DNA of 64,000 bases from Coleofasciculus sp. FACHB-1120 (GTDB taxonomy: Bacteria; Cyanobacteriota; Cyanobacteriia; Cyanobacteriales; FACHB-T130): assembly GCF_014698845.1 (NCBI RefSeq), contig NZ_JACJTV010000004.1, forward strand, positions 1 through 64,000, read 5' to 3'. A program made the translations under genes and the position numbers. Below are positions 58,727 to 64,000 of the stretch, piece after piece. Below the pieces are notes generated by a model. The model was not told where the DNA came from. It did no database searches and worked only from the letters and a program-made list of their open reading frames with translations. Numbering within the stretch: position 1 is the stretch's first letter; each line of letters starts with the position of its first letter.

Positions 58727-59893
58727 GTGAAGTCAGCTTTGTCATTAAAGTATGCCCTCGTCCATGAATGGTTGACCCCCGAAGCTACTGGCGGGTCAGA
58801 ACTCGTTGTCCGAGAAATTCTCAAGCACATTGATGCCGACCTCTATGCCCTCATTGACTTTGAATCCACCAATTCCGAAAGTTATCTCTTCAATCGCCCC
58901 ATTGGCACCACATTCCTGCAACACTTCCCGAAAGCCCGCAGTGGCATTCAAAAATATCTCCCCCTATTGCCGCTAGCGATTGAACAGCTGGACTTACGCG
59001 ACTATGACGTAATTCTCTCCTCTGCCCACGCTGTCGCCAAAGGAGTCCTCACCAGTCCGCAACAACTGCATATCTGCTACTGCCATACGCCCATGCGCTA
59101 CGCCTGGGATTTAACTTTTGATTATCTAGACAGTAGCCGACTAGGACGGGGTCTCCCAGGCATCCTGACGCGGTATCTCCTTCATCAACTGCGTCAGTGG
59201 GATGTCCTCTCCGCAAACCGCGTTGATTATTTCATCGCCAACTCCCAACACACCGCACGTCGCATCTGGCGCTGCTATCGGCGGGAAGCAGAAGTCATTT
59301 ATCCACCCGTCAATATCGAGCGGTTTTCCTTTCAGCCCCATAAAGAAGATTTTTACCTCACCGTTTCCCGGCTGGTGAGTTACAAGCAAGTATCTTTAAT
59401 TGTCCGATCTTTTAACCAACTGGGACGCCCGCTTGTGGTGATTGGCACGGGTCCGGAACTTGACGAAATGCGCCAACTAGCGAAACCCAATGTAAAAGTG
59501 CTAGGGTCACAACCAGATGATGTTGTTGAGCAGTATATGGCTCAAGCAAAAGCATTTGTGTATGCAGCCTGTGAAGACTTTGGCATGGCGTTGGTAGAAG
59601 CCCAAGCTTGTGGCACTCCTGCGATCGCCTATGGTGCTGGTGGGGCATTAGAAACCGTTCTGGATATTCGGGAACACCCGACACAGGGGACTGGCTTATT
59701 TTTTCCAGCCCAAACAGAAGCGGCTTTGATAGAAGCGGTAAAAACCTTTGAAGCATCGCAAGGATTATTTAATCCGGAGATTGCTAGAGTCCGCGCTTCT
59801 CAGTTCGCCCCTCAAACTTTCCAGAAGCGCTATCTAGCCTTTCTAGAGAGCTGTTATCAAGAATTTCAGTCATCCTCAGCCATTCGTCCCTAA
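58727..59893 (+). CDS. glycosyltransferase family 4
   Basis: A 388-residue GT-B glycosyltransferase. N-terminal half: ALVHEWLTPEATGGSELVVREILKHIDADLY and CYCHTPMRYAWDLTFDYL. C-terminal GT4 domain: VSRLVSYKQVSLIVRSFNQLGRPLVVIGTG and VKVLGSQPDDVVEQYMAQAKAFVYAACEDFGMALVEAQACGTPAIAYGAGGALETV, including the E-x7-E signature (EDFGMALVEA). Such enzymes transfer a sugar, often mannose or a deoxyhexose, during exopolysaccharide assembly. The start is GTG 58727 with no clear ribosome binding site. HIP1-based hairpins lie about 60 bases upstream. Confidence 0.92.
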   Translation: MKSALSLKYALVHEWLTPEATGGSELVVREILKHIDADLYALIDFESTNSESYLFNRPIGTTFLQHFPKARSGIQKYLPLLPLAIEQLDLRDYDVILSSAHAVAKGVLTSPQQLHICYCHTPMRYAWDLTFDYLDSSRLGRGLPGILTRYLLHQLRQWDVLSANRVDYFIANSQHTARRIWRCYRREAEVIYPPVNIERFSFQPHKEDFYLTVSRLVSYKQVSLIVRSFNQLGRPLVVIGTGPELDEMRQLAKPNVKVLGSQPDDVVEQYMAQAKAFVYAACEDFGMALVEAQACGTPAIAYGAGGALETVLDIREHPTQGTGLFFPAQTEAALIEAVKTFEASQGLFNPEIARVRASQFAPQTFQKRYLAFLESCYQEFQSSSAIRP

Positions 59894-60053
59894 TCATCCG
59901 TCATGCTCTTTAGCCGGTTGCTAAAAACCCATGACTAATGACCAATGACCAATGGTTAATGACCAAATTCCATTTTCTGGGACTCTATTAGCTGTCTTCA
60001 GGCGTCTTGTGGCTTTATGATCGGGACTGTGTGGTGTGAAGTGAAGGAGTAAG

Positions 60054-60803
60054 ATGACTGCCGAAAGCCAACTTATCTCCGGCAAGATGTTGTGGGCGTT
60101 CGTGAAGCGAGGTTTTCAACCACTCGCGCCGACAGGTAGGCCCAGAGGTTTGAGCAAACAGCGAGACCTCCCCCTACAGCGTCTAGACCGAGATTTCGCT
60201 AAGCGATGTTTTGATGTTCTGTTTTCACTGTCGGTTTTGATTTTGTTTTCTCCCGTTTACCTGCTGTTGGCCTTGCTGATTGCCCTTAGCACACGAGGCC
60301 CGGTTTTTTATCTCCAGGAACGAATCGGGAAAAATTACCAGCCTTTTGGTTGCCTCAAATTCAGAACGATGGTGCCAAATGCAGACGAAGTGTTGTTGCA
60401 AATGATGGCAACCTCACCCCATCTGCGTCAGGAATTCGAGGATAATTTCAAACTCAAAGACGACCCTCGAATTACATGGATTGGTAAATTTCTACGGGTG
60501 ACTAGCCTGGATGAGTTTCCCCAATTCTGGAACGTTCTGAAAGGGGATATGAGTGTTGTTGGACCAAGACCTCTAGTTGCTGAGGAGTTGTCAAAATACG
60601 GACATCACATTGACAAAGTGTTGACGATTCGACCTGGAATCACCGGATTGTGGCAGGTTTCTGGGCGTAATGACATCCCTTACCCGCGCCGAGTGCAGAT
60701 AGATGTCTATTACGTCAATGCCAGGAATTTCTGGCTCGATTTGTGGCTGATTGTAAAAACAATTGGCGTTGTCGTTTCCCCTAAAGACAATGGTGCCTAC
60801 TGA
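60054..60803 (+). CDS. undecaprenyl-phosphate sugar-1-phosphate transferase (bacterial sugar transferase)
   Basis: A 249-residue initiating sugar transferase of the WbaP/RfbP C-terminal type: one membrane helix (VLFSLSVLILFSPVYLLLALLIALS), then FYLQERIGKNYQPFGCLKFRTMVPNAD, KDDPRITWIGKFLRVTSLDEFPQFWNVLKGDMSVVGPRP and ITGLWQVSGRNDIPY. These are the conserved parts of polyprenyl-phosphate hexose-1-phosphate transferases, which load the first sugar onto the lipid carrier for exopolysaccharide or O-antigen. AAGGAG lies five bases before the ATG. Donor sugar unknown (UDP-Glc/Gal plausible, given galE). Confidence 0.93.
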   Translation: MTAESQLISGKMLWAFVKRGFQPLAPTGRPRGLSKQRDLPLQRLDRDFAKRCFDVLFSLSVLILFSPVYLLLALLIALSTRGPVFYLQERIGKNYQPFGCLKFRTMVPNADEVLLQMMATSPHLRQEFEDNFKLKDDPRITWIGKFLRVTSLDEFPQFWNVLKGDMSVVGPRPLVAEELSKYGHHIDKVLTIRPGITGLWQVSGRNDIPYPRRVQIDVYYVNARNFWLDLWLIVKTIGVVVSPKDNGAY

Positions 60804-60858
60804 CAAATAGCTGACGTTCGGCCATCTATCACTCAAATAAAGTTCTTTAAACAACGAC

Positions 60859-60897
60859 TCCTACAGCTTTCCTCCTTACGTGGAGAGAGCTGTAGGA
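60859..60897 (+). terminator. hairpin after the sugar transferase gene
   Basis: TCCTACAGCT pairs with AGCTGTAGGA, with inner CTCC/GGAG pairs, followed by CTTTGTG. It lies 55 bases past the stop. Confidence 0.6.
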
Positions 60898-61010
60898 CTT
60901 TGTGATTCATTAGTTTGATGAGTCTTAGAAGACTGTGGAGTTCCGCTTGCCTCTAGAGCGGGTAGACTCTTCATACCTGATTTTACGGTCTAGATCAGTG
61001 AGTTGTTGTG

Positions 61011-61148
61011 ATGGCGATTAATCAATTTGTCTCGCTCGGAATTTATGCAACAGGTATTGTAGGTACTCTTGCAAGAAGCTTTTCTCCTCTTCTTGGCTCA
61101 ACATTTAGTCCACCGTTGAAATACGTAAGTCTTATTGCCGATGCTTAG
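61011..61148 (+). CDS. possible 45-residue peptide
   Basis: ATG 61011 opens a 45-codon frame beginning MAINQFVSLGIYATGIVGTL and continuing ARSFSPLLGSTFSPPLKYV, a mildly amphipathic or hydrophobic peptide. No good ribosome binding site precedes it (GTGAGTTGTTGTG). It lies in the gap before gmd. Unproven; listed because its composition is protein-like. Confidence 0.25.
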   Translation: MAINQFVSLGIYATGIVGTLARSFSPLLGSTFSPPLKYVSLIADA

Positions 61149-61357
61149 AAGAATCTACGTATATTCCTGATGTTGCGCCAGAGATTTTAAGTTAACGTAA
61201 GGAGTGAATTAAGGATTTCCTCTACTTACAGAGGGATTTTTCATAAAATTGGGTGCAAGTGACTCTTGCTGCAACGTTAGCGAGAGAAAACTTACAGGAT
61301 AATTACCACTTACTGTTAAGACGATTGTTTCGTCACAGGCTATAGGGAATACTAAGT
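61149..61357. promoter_or_regulatory. leader region upstream of gmd
   Basis: No gene. It contains an imperfect hairpin GGATTTCCTCTACTTACAGAGGGATTTTTC at 61215-61245, with a T-run after the stem, and several AT-rich stretches; it could be the gmd promoter and attenuator. Not resolved further. Confidence 0.3.
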
Positions 61358-62437
61358 ATGACGCAACGCAAGCGAGCGCTAATTACGGGCATTACAGGAC
61401 AAGACGGTTCTTACTTAAGTGAATTTTTGCTTGAGCAAGGCTATGAGGTTCACGGGATCATTCGCCGGACTTCTACATTTAATACAGACCGGATCGATTA
61501 TATGTATGAAGACCCTCACAAAGAGGGTGTGCGGTTGTTTCTGCACTATGGTGATTTAACCGATGGCACGACGCTACGCCGGATCTTAGAACAAGTCCAG
61601 CCGGTAGAAATTTATAATTTAGGTGCCCAATCCCACGTCCGCGTTAGTTTTGACTCGCCGGAATACACGGTTGATGCAGTCGGGATGGGGACGTTACGCC
61701 TTTTGGAAGCGATTCGGGACTACCAACAACGTACCGGCATTGAGGTACGGTTTTATCAGGCAGGTTCTTCTGAGATGTTTGGTAAGGTACAAGAAGTACC
61801 TCAGAAGGAAACCACACCGTTTTACCCCCGCAGTCCTTATGCCTGTGCGAAGCTTTACGCTCACTGGCAAACGGTAAATTACCGGGAATCCTACGGTCTA
61901 TTTGCGTGTAATGGGATACTCTTCAACCACGAAAGTCCACGGAGAGGAGAGACGTTTGTAACGCGCAAGATTACCAGAGCGATCGCTCGCATTGTTGCCG
62001 GGAAGCAGAAAAAAATCTACCTGGGTAATCTCGATTCCAAGCGGGATTGGGGCTACGCAAAAGACTATGTAAGAGCAATGTGGCTAATGCTACAGCAGCA
62101 GGAAGCGGATGATTACGTTGTAGCAACGGGAGAAACTTACTCCATTCGTCAATTCCTGGATATTGCCTTTGAGCACGTCAATCTAGATTGGAAAGACTAC
62201 GTAGAGTTTGACGAACGCTATTTACGTCCAGCTGAAGTGGATTTGCTGATCGGCGATCCCACGAAGGCTTACCAAAAGCTGGGTTGGAAACCATCGGTTA
62301 CTTTTGAAGAATTAGTTCGCTTAATGGTGGAAGCGGATATGCAAGCTTTGGGTTTGAATTGTCCGAATGGCAACGGTTTGCACTCGCCTCTGGATCTTGC
62401 CACGATTCGCCAGAATGTCGGTAGTATGCACGATTAA
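61358..62437 (+). CDS. gmd: GDP-mannose 4,6-dehydratase
   Basis: Gmd converts GDP-D-mannose to GDP-4-keto-6-deoxy-D-mannose, first committed step to GDP-L-fucose (also GDP-rhamnose). The 359-residue protein begins with the NADP-binding [19 protein letters not shown]. It has [49 protein letters not shown], the catalytic [12 protein letters not shown] (Tyr-x3-Lys) and [20 protein letters not shown]. Full length. A strong terminator hairpin separates it from the GDP-fucose synthase gene 130 bases downstream. Confidence 0.96.
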   Translation: MTQRKRALITGITGQDGSYLSEFLLEQGYEVHGIIRRTSTFNTDRIDYMYEDPHKEGVRLFLHYGDLTDGTTLRRILEQVQPVEIYNLGAQSHVRVSFDSPEYTVDAVGMGTLRLLEAIRDYQQRTGIEVRFYQAGSSEMFGKVQEVPQKETTPFYPRSPYACAKLYAHWQTVNYRESYGLFACNGILFNHESPRRGETFVTRKITRAIARIVAGKQKKIYLGNLDSKRDWGYAKDYVRAMWLMLQQQEADDYVVATGETYSIRQFLDIAFEHVNLDWKDYVEFDERYLRPAEVDLLIGDPTKAYQKLGWKPSVTFEELVRLMVEADMQALGLNCPNGNGLHSPLDLATIRQNVGSMHD

Positions 62438-62484
62438 ATCGTTTTGACTTGTCGGGGCAAGGGCGATCCCCGTGCCCTACTGAG

Positions 62485-62523
62485 TGATGAGTGATGAGTT
62501 TTGCATTAACTCATCACTCATCA
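62485..62523 (+). terminator. 16-bp hairpin with T-run between gmd and the GDP-fucose synthase gene
   Basis: TGATGAGTGATGAGTT pairs perfectly with 62508-62523, seven-base loop, and is followed by ATTTTTGG. This is a good intrinsic terminator for gmd, so the downstream gene probably has its own promoter or relies on read-through. Confidence 0.7.
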
Positions 62524-62566
62524 ATTTTTGGAGATATCCTGAATCCAGTGGAGGATGGCAAGAGAT

Positions 62567-63511
62567 ATGGCAACTTTAGATTTGAGCGATAAGCGAATTC
62601 TCGTCACTGGCGGAGCTGGTTTTTTGGGGCGTCAGGTCGTAGATCGGTTGTGTAAAGCCGGAGCCGATCAAAACAAGATTACGATACCGCGATCGCGCGA
62701 GTACGATCTCCGCTCCTTAGAAGACTGTCAACGCGCCGTTGAGCAGCAGGATGTCGTGATTCACCTCGCCGCTCACGTCGGTGGCATCGGTCTGAATCTG
62801 GTAAAACCCGCTGAATTATTCTATGACAACCTGATGATGGGCGCTCAACTGATTCATGCTGCCTATCAAGCAGGGGTTCAAAAATTTGTTTGTGTAGGGA
62901 CTATCTGCGCTTATCCCAAGTTCACTCCAGTACCATTCAAAGAAGATGACCTCTGGAATGGTTATCCGGAAGAAACTAATGCTCCCTATGGCGTTGCTAA
63001 GAAAGCTTTACTGGTGCAACTCCAATCCTACCGGCAGCAGTATGGCTTTAACGGCATTTACCTGTTGCCAGTAAACTTGTACGGGCCGGAAGATAACTTC
63101 GATCCCAAGAGTTCCCACGTGATCCCTGCCTTAATTCGCAAAGTACATGAAGCTCAAGCTAGAGGCGATAAGCAGCTACCTGTATGGGGCGATGGGAGTC
63201 CCACTCGCGAGTTTCTCTACTCTACGGATGCCGCTTTGGGTATCGTCATGGGTACGCAGGACTACAATGGCGCAGAACCCGTCAATTTGGGAACGGGTTA
63301 TGAAATTTCTATCAAGGATTTGGTAGAACTGATTTGCGAACTGATGGGCTATCAGGGCGAAATTATCTGGGAAACCGATAAGCCGAACGGTCAACCGCGC
63401 CGCTGTTTAGATACAGAACGGGCGAAGCAAGAGTTTGGCTTCACTGCCCAAGTGGACTTCAAGGAAGGGCTGAAGAACACAATCGATTGGTATCGGCAAC
63501 ACGCTGAGTAA
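62567..63511 (+). CDS. fcl: GDP-L-fucose synthase
   Basis: The enzyme epimerises and reduces GDP-4-keto-6-deoxymannose to GDP-L-fucose, the step after Gmd. The 314-residue protein has NADP-binding [50 protein letters not shown], catalytic [14 protein letters not shown] (Tyr-x3-Lys), the loop [23 protein letters not shown] and [16 protein letters not shown] 62567 ([10 protein letters not shown]) is preferred because GGAGG ends directly before the earlier ATG at 62555, leaving no spacing for that start. Last gene of the sugar-nucleotide region; terminator follows. Confidence 0.94.
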   Translation: MATLDLSDKRILVTGGAGFLGRQVVDRLCKAGADQNKITIPRSREYDLRSLEDCQRAVEQQDVVIHLAAHVGGIGLNLVKPAELFYDNLMMGAQLIHAAYQAGVQKFVCVGTICAYPKFTPVPFKEDDLWNGYPEETNAPYGVAKKALLVQLQSYRQQYGFNGIYLLPVNLYGPEDNFDPKSSHVIPALIRKVHEAQARGDKQLPVWGDGSPTREFLYSTDAALGIVMGTQDYNGAEPVNLGTGYEISIKDLVELICELMGYQGEIIWETDKPNGQPRRCLDTERAKQEFGFTAQVDFKEGLKNTIDWYRQHAE

Positions 63512-63535
63512 GTGTGAAAAACTTGCGATTGTGAA

Positions 63536-63564
63536 AAACCCGTTTTGCTAAACAAAACGGGTTT
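63536..63564 (+). terminator. hairpin after GDP-fucose synthase gene
   Basis: AAACCCGTTTTG pairs perfectly with CAAAACGGGTTT around CTAAA, 24 bases after the stop. T-rich sequence CTGCGTTTTC follows. Confidence 0.65.
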
Positions 63565-63672
63565 CTGCGTTTTCAGGAGGGAAAATAGCGATCGCAAAAC
63601 AAGTCCGCAGGATATCGAGTCAGGATATGGACGATAGGCTCCCCTCGGCACAAACCTAATTTATTAAGACTT

Positions 63673-64000
63673 GTGAACAAAGTCAATCATCAACTGGATA
63701 AACAGCAATTGAGGCGATCGCTTCTCAAAACACGGCAATTGATGCCTGTGGAGGAATGGAGAGAAAAGAGCGATCGCATCTGCACCCACCTCGAATCTTC
63801 CTACCTATTTACCCAATCCAAAACTGTCTTAGCTTATTTCAGTTTTCGACAAGAACCTGACCTCAGCCCTCTAATTAGCGATTGTCGCCAATGGGGATTT
63901 CCTCGCTGTGTTGGCGATAGTCTTATTTGGCATCTCTGGAAACCCGGAGACTCCCTACAAAAAGGCGCTTATGGTATTCTTGAACCGCACCCAGATAGCC
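63673..64000 (+). CDS. 5-formyltetrahydrofolate cyclo-ligase (N-terminal part, cut by window edge)
   Basis: From GTG 63673 the frame is open to the window end (109 codons). The product begins NKVNHQLDKQQLRRSLLKTRQLMPVEEWREKSDRICTHL, then SKTVLAYFSFRQEPDLSPLI, CRQWGFPRCVGDSLIWHLW and SLQKGAYGILEPHP. These match the N-terminal and central parts of 5-FCL proteins (YgfA family), including the GxxGILEP stretch that contacts substrate. The enzyme converts 5-formyl-THF to 5,10-methenyl-THF with ATP. An ATG at residue 26 is an alternative start but would cut conserved sequence. Confidence 0.88.
   Translation, partial: MNKVNHQLDKQQLRRSLLKTRQLMPVEEWREKSDRICTHLESSYLFTQSKTVLAYFSFRQEPDLSPLISDCRQWGFPRCVGDSLIWHLWKPGDSLQKGAYGILEPHPDS

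Overview
The window is a contiguous piece of chromosome from a cyanobacterium, most likely a filamentous, mat- or crust-forming type (Microcoleus/Coleofasciculus-like, an inference). HIP1 octamers (GCGATCGC) occur throughout. Several gene types are typical of cyanobacteria: DUF3727, a tandem pair of GH13 glucan enzymes, GH57/DUF3536, a TonB receptor with an AMIN domain, FutABC iron transport, an exported MnSOD and a two-partner-secretion exoprotein. Gene density is normal and most genes are housekeeping or surface/stress functions. I see no CRISPR array, prophage or defence island.

Layout. 1-368: debris of mobile elements (C-terminus of an IS transposase, then the C-terminal remnant of what looks like a TniQ/TnsD-type protein) facing the 3' end of a tRNA-Ala(GGC). 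0.6-5.5 kb: small membrane protein, hisF, ruvB, lumenal/periplasmic TPR protein, Ca2+/H+ antiporter. 6-18.3 kb: GH57/DUF3536 enzyme, PRC-barrel/DUF2382 stress protein, SLH protein, fasciclin protein, RodZ-like protein, proB, yqeG, mltG, DUF3727. 18.4-23 kb: two very similar GH13 enzymes on the minus strand, separated by two small plus-strand genes, one encoding a 31-residue hydrophobic peptide behind a strong ribosome binding site. 23.2-29.9 kb: a DUF1611 (DgcN-like) plus dipeptide-epimerase (DgcA-like) operon divergent from a Nudix hydrolase, then a DUF6464-like protein, an orphan, a CHAD protein, a hotdog thioesterase and a small exported protein. 30.1-35.4 kb: uvsE, two membrane-anchored proteins built from one to two copies of the same unnamed domain, and a PBP4-type peptidase (dacB) with a MITE-like element inserted at its stop codon.

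35.6-46.6 kb is a metal and oxidative-stress neighbourhood: futA-futB-futC with a Fur-box-like site upstream, an exported MnSOD, a TonB-dependent receptor with a TPR gene upstream, a divergent blaI-M56 protease pair, and hupE under a cobalamin riboswitch. 46.8-51.3 kb: ABC exporter, DUF218 protein, two-domain PPK2. 51.5-56.3 kb: two divergent beta-helix surface proteins. 56.5-63.5 kb: surface-sugar genes (galE, GT4 glycosyltransferase, sugar-phosphate transferase, gmd, GDP-fucose synthase). The window ends inside a 5-formyl-THF cyclo-ligase gene.

Working together: the Fut system, TonB receptor and MnSOD fit iron uptake and its oxidative cost; the riboswitch-hupE unit fits cobalt supply for cobamide synthesis; galE/gmd/fcl supply UDP-hexose and GDP-fucose for polymer assembly started by the sugar transferase; the CHAD protein and PPK2 both relate to polyphosphate. 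I did not find one clearly new multi-gene system. The best candidates for undescribed biology are the small-peptide pair between the GH13 paralogs, the repeated stalked-domain proteins at 31.4-33.6 kb, the D-glutamate-type pair, and the MITE at dacB.
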